The notes under the pieces: model-generated
What the model saw: the letters and a program-made list of their open reading frames with translations, nothing else
Databases searched by the model: none
Told to the model about the DNA's origin: nothing
Program-made: the position numbers and the translations under genes
Shown here: piece after piece, positions 47,101 to 57,773 of the stretch
Layout of the letters: each line of letters starts with the position of its first letter
Numbering within the stretch: the first letter of the stretch is position 1
Source: Rosa chinensis
Lineage: Eukaryota; Streptophyta; Magnoliopsida; Rosales; Rosaceae
Assembly: GCF_002994745.2 (NCBI RefSeq)
Contig: NC_037090.1
Span: 19,208,001 to 19,272,000, forward strand
Length of the DNA: 64,000 nucleotides
Reading direction: 5' to 3'

Positions 47101-47391
47101 ACATGTTAGTTTCCATATTTTAAAGGGAATGATTTTTGATCTCCACTTGAAACTACTTAAAATGGAGTACAAGTATCAAAACGTGTTGAAATGTGGAGTG
47201 ACTATTTTAATGTGTCTTATTCGTATCCTATCAAATATGACTCCTTCAACTTAGATCAACTTTCTCTTTTGCGTGTATATATAATGTTTTTTGTTTTAAT
47301 ATTGTTCATCATCAAAGTTGTTTAGCCGCAGGTGTGGATTTCTAGATTGTTTCTTTGTTTTACTGATGGATTGCCAATGTAAATTCTGTAG
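44165..47391 (+). other. Unit 2 intergenic region, no recognised gene
   Basis: 44170-44830 parallels 58470-59140 in unit 3 (FtsZ2 intron-like sequence), and 44810-45200 parallels 57400-57750, so the order of blocks differs between units. Small open frames such as 45104-45286 (MASHGKSLKEYAAYIILMQK) and 45642-45833 are not recognised. 46690-46740 resembles 35110-35170. Confidence 0.4.
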
Positions 47392-47747
47392 GCGGGGGAT
47401 ATACATTCTGTTACAATTGTGGAGTACAAGTTGTCACTCATACAGCTACCTGTGGAAGCTGTCATAAGTAATGCTATTTAATTGGCTTGCTTTTTGTTAA
47501 TTGCAAGATTGCAAATCTTTTACGAGTTGTAAGTTCTGTGGTTGGACTGATATAAGAAGATTATATGGTTTCAGGATTTTTTTGACATTGTTTCTTCATA
47601 TATTAACTATTAAGCGACTCCTTGGTTGTATGTAGGATGCACAGAATCACAGATAGTCAGCTGAAGTATGAAATATATTACGAATACAATCCGGGAAGTA
47701 AAGAAACCCGCAGAATCGCGCGGGCTTATGCACTGGTCCCAGACTAG
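47392..47747 (+). pseudogene. Two-exon 3' end of a zinc-binding protein, IBR-like
   Basis: Exon 47392-47467, a GT-AG intron and exon 47636-47747 join in frame to read GGYTFCYNCGVQVVTHTATC, GSCHKMHRITDSQLKYEIYY and EYNPGSKETRRIARAYALVP, then TAG. The two CxxC pairs, and especially YTFCYNCG, resemble the IBR zinc fingers of plant RBR ubiquitin ligases, but the second half is not typical. No upstream exons are recognised, so this is a terminal fragment of an unidentified gene. The retained splice sites and clean frame suggest recent loss or an unseen upstream part. Confidence 0.45.
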
Positions 47748-48870
47748 ATAGTCGTCACATTTGCTTTCGTGTTGTTCTCCACTCGTAAAAGAGACTGCTG
47801 GTCCCATCTACTCTCACTTTGTTCTCCACCCAGAACTCTGTTCACTCGTAATCCATGGTTATTGCCTCTATGAATTTCCTCATTGAAGTTGGCGTCAATA
47901 TATAATTCAAGCCACCATTATCAAGAGTGTGGAAGTTCCAGATTCAGTAGATTGATTGAAGCTTGAATGAGATGAGTTTTATGGTGTTATTTTTAGGGTG
48001 GCTGGCTAATTCCGGATTAAATTCTTGTATGAAATCTGGAAATATCAGGACATTCTTATTGCTTGTGTCATTGTGTGTGTGAAATCTTTTGAGATGTACC
48101 TGATCACAAAATTGAAGTGTTTAAATGAAATGTTAACAAAGTATCGATATTTACATCAGGTAGTGTTATGGCTAGGTTGATGCTAGAATGGTTTCATAGG
48201 TTAAGAAACCAGTCCTCTACAACTAAGTTCGATGTCTTCAGGTGAAGATGCTGTAGGACCATAAACACCAATAATTGCCTCAGGCTAGTACGTGCTGTAA
48301 AACCCTTTTTTTTTTTTTTTTACCATTCAGGGACAGGCCCAAGCCCCAAAGGAGCCCAAAACCTGGGTCCAATAACTTACAAATAAAGAAAGGATACTGC
48401 TCGACCAAGTTTACAGCAGAAACTAGTAAAAGGAGAGCAACCCAATCAACTAAAACAGAAATAGTTTGGACAGAGACAGTCATAAACTCATAATCGTTTC
48501 TTCAATCACTGGCGAGGTGAGGACGAAATTGCCATTGCTGGCTTACTGCGATCCTTAGATTGGAGCAGTTTTTCAGGTTTGTATAGCGAAATGTTCCAGC
48601 TTTTTATGGAACACCAATTTCATATTAATTTGAAAGAGAAGCTTTAGTTGATTAAATGTTGGAAGAAACGATTAAATGTTGAAAGAAAGCTGTTTTGCTT
48701 TAGGCCTTTAGTTCAGAATCCATTTGATTTAATAGATCAGTTGCAATTGTAAGTTCAAAGGTTATTCGGGGTTCTTTTTCCAATATGCTTGATCTAGGAG
48801 TTGTTTTGAATGATATATTTTCATTGCAGGTTACTTGTTATATATTAACTTGATAAGTTACATGGTTGTA
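47748..48870 (+). promoter_or_regulatory. 5' flank of NLR pseudogene copy 3
   Basis: From about 47756 to 48300 it follows the copy 1 upstream region (caccaataattgcctca near 48266). A T-run at 48305-48321 and about 170 bases after it look like a retroposon tail in minus orientation (caggcccaagccccaaagga). The segment from 48490 to 48870 has no counterpart before copies 1 and 2. It replaces the leader and the hydrophobic N-terminus. Confidence 0.5.
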
Positions 48871-51800
48871 AAGCCTGAGCCAATGTTGGCGAATAATTAA
48901 GAACCGGTTGATGTTGATGCCTCTGCATCTCTTCCTTCATCATCAGCTCCTAGGTGGAAGCATGATGCGTTTTTGAGTTTCAGGGGTGCAGACACTCGCA
49001 AGGGTATTGCATCCTTTTTAGTTTTTATACTATCGACTGCAAAAAAGACAATTCAAAACATTCATGGGTGACCAAGACCTTCAAGTAGGGGATGTTATTT
49101 CTCCCACTCTCCTAACGGCAATTAAAGAATCAAGGTTTGCAATTATTGTTCTCTGTCAAAACTATGCCTCTTCCACTTGGTGTTTGGAGGAACTAAGAAA
49201 CATTTGTGAATGCATGGAAGAAGACAACAATAGAATTCTGCCACTTTTTTATTATGTGGATCCTACTGATGTACGATATTAGAAGAGGAGTTTCGGAGAT
49301 GCTTTTACTAAGCATGAAAAATCAGGGCAACAGAGATCAGAGATGGTGCAGCAGTGGAGAGATGCTATAAAAATAGTGGCAAATTTCTCTGGATGGCATA
49401 CACTGAATTATAAGTAAGCTTGATGAAACCTTTTTCTTAATTAGTAATACTTGTGCTTTTGGATTTATCATTAATTTTCCCGATGATTTTTTGACCCATA
49501 ATGCTTACTTGCAGAACTGAAAGAGAACTTTTGGATGCCATTGAGGAATCTGTGAGCAATAAATTACGTCCTACTGGACTCGAGCTTAAAATGTCCATTG
49601 GAGGTTTTGAAGCATTTGAAGCAACAAAACAAGCCATTGATGAGGTTATGAATGCGCTAAAAGATGATGAGGCCACTACCATTGGAGTCTACGGAATGGG
49701 GGGTGTTGGAAAGACGACAATGGTGAAATATGTTGGAGCACAAGCCCAAAAAAGTAGGCTTTTTAATCAAGTGATTATGGCTGTCATATCCCAAAACCCC
49801 GACTTGATGAAAATTCAAGAGACATTTGCAGAACTGCTGGGCTTCAAATTGGAGGAGAAGACAGAAATTGGAAGAGCCATTAAATTGAAGGAGAAGATAA
49901 GGAGAGGAACCAGGATCCTCATAATCTTGGATGACATTTGGAAGAGAATAGAGTTTTCAAGCATAGGAATTCCGAGCCACAACGAACTTGAAATGACCAC
50001 CAGAAGACTGAGGGTTTGCCATTCCATGGAGAGCCATGCAAACATTCATCTCAATATCTTATCAAATGAAGATTCGTGGAGCTTATTTGTGAAGGAAGCA
50101 AGGAAGTCTTTTGACAAATCTTCCAATTTCTATGTTGTAGTGAGTGAGGTTGCAAGAGAATGCGCCCGTCTACCAGTTGCTTTGATAGCAGTTGCGAGGG
50201 CCCTTCGAGATGAAGGTTTGGACGGATGGAAAGAAGCTGCTCGACGACTAAAAGCATCTCAATCTCCCATCCCTGAAGATGAGGGAGATGTGTTCAAATG
50301 CATAAAGTTGAGCTATGATTACTTGAAATATGATTATTCGAAATCATTCTTCTTGCTTTGCTGCCTGTTCCCAGAAGATTCTAATATCCCAATTGAAGAC
50401 TTGCTCAGTTATGGAACTGGGAAAGGAATGTTTCAAGATTCCAACATGCTAGAAGCCCAAGCCACCACATATTTAGTGGTGAAGGCCCTTAAAGATTCTA
50501 GCTTGCTCTTGGACGCTAGAGATGACGGATGCGTAAAGATGCATGATGTCATTCGGGATATGGCACTCTTAATTTCGTTATCTGAATGAAGGCCAGCGGT
50601 TCTTGGTGAAAGCTGGCTGTGAATTGAAGAATTGGCCAAAGCTTGATGCACATAAAGGCTACTCTGCAATCTCACTAATGGAGAACAAAATTTGCAAGCT
50701 ACCCGAAGAGCTGGTATGTCCAAATCTCCAGATTTTATTACTACGACACAATGCTTCTCTAAGTGAGATCCCAAAATCTTTTTTCAAAAGTCAGAATGAA
50801 TTAAGAGTCTTGGATCTTAGCGACACTGGTATTTCATTACTACCGCAATCAATCAGTTTCCTAACCAACCTTCAAGCTTTGTATTTAGATTCCTGCCAGA
50901 ACATAATTGACATTTCTGTAATCGGAAAACTTAACAAGCTTGAGATTCTTAGTATGAGAGGAAATGTTCTGAAAGAATTGTCAAGAGAAATAGGAGAGTT
51001 GACCAATCTAAGGATGCTGGATGTCAGTAAAGCTGCTACTCCTTCTAGACCCTGGTATGGATGTGTTCGCACAATTCCATCTAAAGTGATATCAAAGTTA
51101 CATAAATTAGAAGAATTGTACATGCAATGTGGATTTTGGGACTGGGGGAGTAAAATTGATGGAGAAGGAGAAGAAACTAATATTGGCTTTGATGAATTAG
51201 CTGGTTTATCATATTTAAGCGTTTTGAAAGTTTGCATATCAGATGCAAATTGCATCCCTCAAACTGTTGAGGTCGAACCGAATTGGGTTTACTTCGATAT
51301 TAGTATTCGCAGCGGCAGTGATACACAGAGAGACATTATGAATTTTCAATCCGGTCATAATTGTAGATCCTTGAGTCTTGATAGTACTGACACAACCATA
51401 GGAACGTTTCCGGACTGGTTTGTCAACGTTGGGGTAAAGAATACTGAGAGGCTATGTTATAAAAATTGCAAAGGGTTAAGTAACATGCTTGTGGAGTATG
51501 ACCGTGGGAGGTTACATGGACTGAAAATTCTCTCTGTAAGAGGTTGCTGTGAGAACTTGAAAGAGTTGATGAACGCAACAACATGTGTTCCTGATAAGCC
51601 TGTGTTTGAGAACTTGGAAGAGTTGTATCTGGAATACCTGGGTGACCTGAATGAGTTATGTGTTGGTGAGTTACCACCTGGATCTCTCTGCAATCTGGAG
51701 TTATTGAAGTTCCATTTGTGTCATAACCTGGGGAATGTGCTGTTGCCATCAAAATTGTTGCAGAAACTACCAAATTTGGAAGAACTATTCTGTCATGATG

Positions 51801-52339
51801 GTAAAGTGGAACATTTGTTTGGATGTGAAGGATTTGAGCCAGATCAAACAAACCTGAGAGAGATGGAGTTGTTGGATCTACACGTAGTTAGAAGCATGTG
51901 TAATGATCCTGCTCCATGTGGAATGTTCCAGGCTCTAAGGGAATTGGTCATTGACAATTGCAACTTCCAGGGAAGTCTCTTCACATTTGTTGTAGCTCAG
52001 TGTCTTTTTCAATTGGAAACCCTTATTGTATCTAAATGCCCTGTCTTGGATGGAGTGATCGCAGCAAGCAAGGAAACATTGAACACCAAGAAGACCGTTC
52101 TTCCAAAATTGAAGAACTTATGTTTGCAATGTCTTCCGATGTTGTACGAGGGAAGTGCTGCTATTGATTTTGAGTGTCCTTCATTGGAAAACTTGCGTCT
52201 GGAGGGCTGCCCCCACTTGTCATTTCCATCCTCTGCTTCTGACTACTTCCACAGCAGGAACAAAGTCCTTTTCAATGATCTTCGTGATCTGAATCTGATT
52301 CCCAAATTGGCAAAGATAGAGTATGTCACTGGGTCATAA
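48871..52339 (+). pseudogene. TIR/CNL-type NLR pseudogene (copy 3)
   Basis: The hydrophobic N-terminus is missing. The TIR exon (to 49413) has one damaged acidic repeat, a 7-bp insertion near 49021-49027 causing a frameshift, and a TAG at 49280-49282 after PTDVRY. The intron borders remain. The NB-LRR exon starts at 49515: P-loop GMGGVGKTT intact, kinase-2 LDDIW intact. About seven residues around RNBS-B are deleted (HNELEMTTRR where copy 2 has HNELQKCNSKVLLTTRR). MHD is intact. One extra base after LSE (50587) shifts the frame, and the LRR part continues open at 50603-52339 to VTGS. No full-length receptor is possible. Confidence 0.93.
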
Positions 52340-52380
52340 TCTTTATTTCATTTTTCTTGTTCTCTTATAGTCTGTTTATT

Positions 52381-52434
52381 TTTTTTTTTGAAAAGGGGTT
52401 TGGAACCCAGGCTCATCCCCACGCCCATGTTATT
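52381..52434 (-). mobile_element. 54-bp retroposon fragment flanked by 31-bp direct repeats
   Basis: A T-run followed by ggaacccaggctcatcccc. The 31-bp sequence at 52350-52380 is repeated exactly at 52435-52465. Copy 1 and copy 2 flanks have this sequence only once. The duplication is unusually long for a LINE target duplication. Confidence 0.7.
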
Positions 52435-52465
52435 ATTTTTCTTGTTCTCTTATAGTCTGTTTATT

Positions 52466-53984
52466 TACTAAAGAAGTTCGGTTCACTGTTCATCTGGGGT
52501 GGAAACGACGATCTTGCCCTCATTTTAAATTTTCTTACGGCTCTATCATTGTCCTAGGTATACCAGACCCTCCCATCGGTTTGAAGAAGCTAGTTTCGGT
52601 ATAAATCCAAGATTGAGAAAGCAATTTGGATCTCCGCCGTAAAATCCCACTCTAAGCTCTCCCATATCAATATCGTCGACGAACAGGTAATTCTCGCCTT
52701 CAATTCCATCAAAATCTTCCATCAAACTTCATTGCTTTTGCTAAAGTTTGAAACTTTGGAATCTATTTCTGAAATGGGCGGCCAGGAACTATCTGATATT
52801 GAACCCAAATGTAGCGGATACCCAGTATAAGTAGATTCGGTGTATCTCAAATATTTAACGTTGCTTATGCCTCAGCTCATCATGCCTTCCCTACTGATTC
52901 TAACTAAGCCTCAGTTTAGACAGATTTACAAATACACTCATCATTACACAAGAGGACTTAAAGTTAATAAACCGAATTGTAATGCTTATCTACATAATTT
53001 TATTGAAACTTTAAGAACTTTTACAATGAGTCTTGCGTGAGAGAGTGATATTCCTATATTCAATTGTTTTAATTTTTATCTGTTATTAGAATCATTTTAG
53101 TCTAATATAATGCTACAGTAAGATCTTTACTAATGGTTTATTTACGAGATCAGTTTCTGTAAATTTCAATTCTCATCTTTCAGTTTTAGTCCTAAAAAGT
53201 TTCTGACCCACCTTAAATTAATTTGAAGAACATTGAAACACGCTAACCTACTATAACGTAGTTTGACAGTATCAATACTAGGCATGACTAACAGTGGCTG
53301 GTTAGCAACCGAATTGGTAATGTTAAGACTTATTCCTGTTTGATGAAATTTTTGGAGTGGTTCCATTTTGTTCATCGCAAACCATGACTCAATATTTGAG
53401 GCCAAAACCTCAGGTTTGCGGCAAGTGATGATGTTTTTACTTTCATCACCATCTAGCTAGCTAAGTGTCCCAGGCTCTGTAAGCATCTTTTCTGAACAGT
53501 TTTTATTCTCTTGGATTGATTCGTGTGTCCAATGTGTGTATATACTTACCCTGATTATCAGCTAAATGCCAGATAACTAACTTCACCCCATTGATTTAGA
53601 TTTTTCATACTAAATCTAAGATTACCTAAGCTTTCTAGGTGTCTGGATAACACCCTTCCAAAATATCCTTCTTCATTAGCTGCTTCCACAGTATTATCCT
53701 TAGGTTGCTGACCTCCTATACCATCATAAATTATGACCACAAACCTTCCCTTTGTTCAATAAGAAACTGTATGCTTTACTCTGTTGTTGCCTGTGATTAT
53801 TATGGCTATTGTGTAAATCAAACATGCATTGCCTTTGCTTATAAACTGAATGCCTGAAATTACAAGTCACTGAACATAAGCAGTTTTGGAATCGCAAATC
53901 AGTATCCCAAACATGTGCCAATAAAGTTATTGGAATGTTTTCAATTCACAGTACTGACTAGTAACTGTGTACAATATTCACAGG
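52466..53984 (+). other. Spacer, no gene seen
   Basis: No recognisable protein on either strand. Short open frames at 52840-53040, 53166-53405 and 53724-53921 match nothing known to me. An exon start for the RPA-like pseudogene may lie upstream of 53985 but is not visible. Confidence 0.4.
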
Positions 53985-55114
53985 TAATAATAACAATGCA
54001 CATAGGTAGAATTCGAGATATCAAGACCTTGGAGAATGATATTCAGATCAAAGTTCGAGTTTGCAGGCTGTGGAGGTTTAAAAGATTCAAACCTATTATG
54101 AAAAACGATGGACTTCAGTTCATATTGTTTGATGAGATGGTAAGAGATATCAACAATATTTCATATCATACTTTGTAAATAAACTTTAGTTAACCAACTA
54201 ACACATTCCATGTCTTCCTTCGTTTATATAGAATGATGCTATTGACGGATCTGTAAAAGAAGCACATTATGCAGCTGTGGCACCTGGCCTCATTCAAGGA
54301 GAACATATGAGATCAGCCACTTCTACACAAGTCACAGTCAAACAACCTTTAGAGGATTGTTCAACATTCTGCATAGGGTCCATTTCAATACTATGACCGT
54401 GATCAAATATGTTCCAAAGCTAGCCCTCTCCATCCCGCTGCGTCATTCTTTCTTTATTGGTTATACTCCTCTTGCCAGCCGCATAGATAACCATGAAGTA
54501 CTTTCAGGTAAACACTAGCTATTACATCTATTTAGTTTCAAAAAAATAAACAAATACGCCCTGTACTAACATATTTAATCTTTTGATCTTATGTGAAAAA
54601 AAAAAATTGGAAAAAAGAAAAAAAAAAGACATTTCAGTTGGATAAAGACAGTCCAACCTACAGAAGAGATATCAATTGGTGATAAGAGGACCGAGTCAAG
54701 ATGCAAAATCTTTCTACAAAATATAAGGTAGCTGACAATTCCTTTACAGTAAAGTCAGAGAACCTAATTATTTCATTATATTGAACATGCCTGACCATAA
54801 TTTTCAATTACAAATGCAGGAAAGAGGACACATGAGTGACACTTTGGGGGGTAATCGCACAAATTTTCGATATTGAGGCTATCAGAACAGCCACTCCACC
54901 TGCACTAGCTGCTCTCACAAACCTGAAAGTACAACAGTATCAAAGTATGTTATATGAACTTGGATTATATAAATTTCTAATACAAACTTATAAGAAAATC
55001 ATAAGTCCACCTCAACTCTCACATAGTAATTATTACATATTTCATATTGCAGACAAGATCTCCTTATCAAGCACAGGAAGCACTTTTTACTTCCGTAATC
55101 CCGACATTCCTTAG
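53985..55114 (+). pseudogene. Replication protein A large-subunit-like (OB-fold) pseudogene
   Basis: Exon-like blocks: 53985-54139 (GRIRDIKTLENDIQIKVRVC, RLWRFKRFKP, LQFILFDEM, then GTAAGA), 54232-54400 (NDAIDGSVKEAHYAAVAPGL), about 54640-54727 (ISIGDKRTESRCKIFLQNI), and 54820-54945 (VTLWGVIAQIFDIEAI, TATPPALAALTNLKVQQYQ). The last block is 55052-55114 (ISLSSTGSTFYFRNPDIP, stop). This matches the plant RPA1/RPA70 single-strand DNA-binding family, which is also carried by Helitrons. An in-frame TGA precedes VTLWG, and block 2 loses frame. Zinc finger and C-terminal parts are absent. Confidence 0.75.
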
Positions 55115-57773
55115 TCTGAAGCTTATAAACAAGTGCAGGCACCTTCTCTAAGACACATCAATCTTTCACACTAAATACCTAAAAAAAGGACTACAAAACT
55201 AAACAAAAGACCATCTATTTTTAACATAAACATCTCTGATTGCTTCTTTGTAAAAACACAGATTTGCCCGTTCTTTTTACACACTGTATATCCTAGCCAG
55301 TTCTCCTAAGCAACTCATGAGTCCCGAAGAGCTGGAAGCTGTAGAGAGAAAAACAGTGTCAGATTTAAATATTCTTGATCGAAACATATACAAGGTAAAA
55401 TTCTGATTTACAGTCATAAATTTTTTTTTTTTTTTGGTTGAAACTGGAAGACTGAATACCTTATTATGAAAGTTGTTAGGAATTAAAACCACTGGATACT
55501 TATGAATGGAATGGATTTATGCAAAACATTTATGTTCTAGCCATCTTAAAGTGTAGTGTTATTAACTGTGATTCCAGGTTGTTGTTAAATAGCAATGATT
55601 GTAGTATATATATCAACCTCACTGATTTAGTATCCTTTTCTGCCATAAGACTGTAGCAATCTGTATGACATAATAAAACCAGCTTTTTTTATTTTTTATT
55701 TTTATTGCCTCATGGCTGATAGACTCAGATTAAGGAATTTTATTGTTTTATTGTGGTGCACATGGTTTCGTTGGGGAGTTAAAGAGGTTAGCTCAAGACT
55801 TTTCCAGAAAAACCGAGACCAAGTTTTTTTTCCACAAAGAGAACTTTTAAATCCACCCTAACCATATATCCCTTTTTAGAATATTTTAGGGTATACATAT
55901 AAATGTAATGTGTAAGTAACATTGATATCATTCATAAATATATCGATTTATTCTAATCATTAAAGTTTTCCAAGTTGTATAGTTTTGAACTAGAATGGAA
56001 TGAAGCTGGTAGTTCCTGAATTATGAAGCTCTGTATTATAAGTATTCATTCAAAGATGCTACTCTTGCATTATGACCAACTTTTGGGAAATTAATTATAG
56101 CCAAAAGAATTCTTCCGAAAAAACTGAATAACTGATCTTAGCAGTTAATAAAGACCAATCTTTATGACCAATGCCTCCTAATTGGCAGTTCATTGGAATT
56201 TAAATGAAATTGATACCGCCACCTTACACTTTGAAATGACCTCATGGAATGCTTCATTAGTTTACTCACTTCCAGTTTCATCACATTATTTATGCTTTAA
56301 AAAGAGATAATGTTATTGTTTATCCAATTAGCTCTGTGTGTCAACAGTTTGAGGTGGTTTCTTTGTGAATCTTTGAAATTAGGTTTTGTTCTTCTCTATG
56401 GATTAAATCAGTTAATGGTGCGTACTTATGAAGGATGGGAGATTGGATACTCTTTTTTATTAAGCAATGGATGCAGAGTTACATAAAGTTTAAAGAAGGA
56501 GTGTAGAGTTGGGCAGGGCTGAGCGGAATGTCATGAGCAGACATGTTTAGGAGCAGGTTGTGCGAATCAAACCTTTATGATTTAGGGGAGAGACGAAGAA
56601 TGACAGAAAGAGTTTATTAGCTAAAATTAGGTCTTTCATTATCCAGGGAGTGCACGTTATACAGATATAAGTACCAAGTCTCCTTCCACCCAATTTGCAC
56701 CCTCTTTCACACAAGTGTCTTTTTCTTAGAAGAAACCTAATATTTTGCTAATATTGTTATTTTTAATTTCTCAAATATGCATGCCTCACTCTCAAATCTC
56801 AATAGTTCAGACCAATTTAGAGGAAGAACAAAAATTGTGGTATCCAACATTGCAGATGATCCTAAGCTGCAATAACTTATCACACAAACTATGAATGTCA
56901 AACAATCTAATGAATCAATTGTTTCGCAATTTTCTTTTCTCCTGCCTTCAATTAATATGATAGCATTTCTGATCACTGCCTTCAATTTCTTTTTGATTCA
57001 CTAATAGTAAATATCGGGGGCGAAAAAATTAGATCTCTCACCGATGATTAGTGGCAAACATGTTTATTAATAAACTGAACATTAAAATAATAATATATCT
57101 GAACACTTTTCATCAGATTTAGAATTTATTATTTTCTTTTGACAACAGAGAATTTAGGGTGAGCCGATCTACAAAACCCACATGGCCATATGACGGGAAG
57201 TTAGCTAACGCGCCATCACCAACAGTTGCCGATCGTGTCTACTTCTGTATTGTGGGTTATGGTTAATAATCAGTGCAGTAGGGTTTCTGAATCAATGATG
57301 GGTTATAGGTATTGGAATTTGGATGAGCATAATTGTAGAATCTCTTTTTAGTTGATTTATGGAAAGCCTTGTTCTAAGGCAATTTAATTTGGAATATAAT
57401 GACAATGAAACCTTTCTTTACAATTGGTCTTTCTGTATTGTGCTTGCTGCGGGTAGTGAAGGAACCAATGAAGCTAGCACTTACTTCTGCCATTTTGTTC
57501 CTTCATAGAGGGTTTAAGGCTTTTCAGTTGCAAACCCTGATTCACCGTCTATGATTTTGTAAAATATTGGCTTTTGCATTGCTAGTTATTCTAGTTATGA
57601 CATTCGTCTCCCTGTTATGTTTTTGTAGGAGAATCAAAATATTAAATTGGCTCGTGTGATTGAAAGTATTGAAGCGGTGTAGATGGAGTCTTATGGCAAG
57701 TCACTCAAGGTATATGCACCATACATAATTTTGATGCAAACATTTGGTGTATCTGTTACTTTAAGTAGTGAAA
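55115..57773 (+). other. Intergenic region, no gene seen
   Basis: AT-rich, with a T-run at 55420-55434. From about 57150 the DNA follows unit 1 and 2 sequence (57240-57440 resembles 6900-7090), and 57440-57750 resembles 44860-45170. Nothing coding is recognised. Confidence 0.5.
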
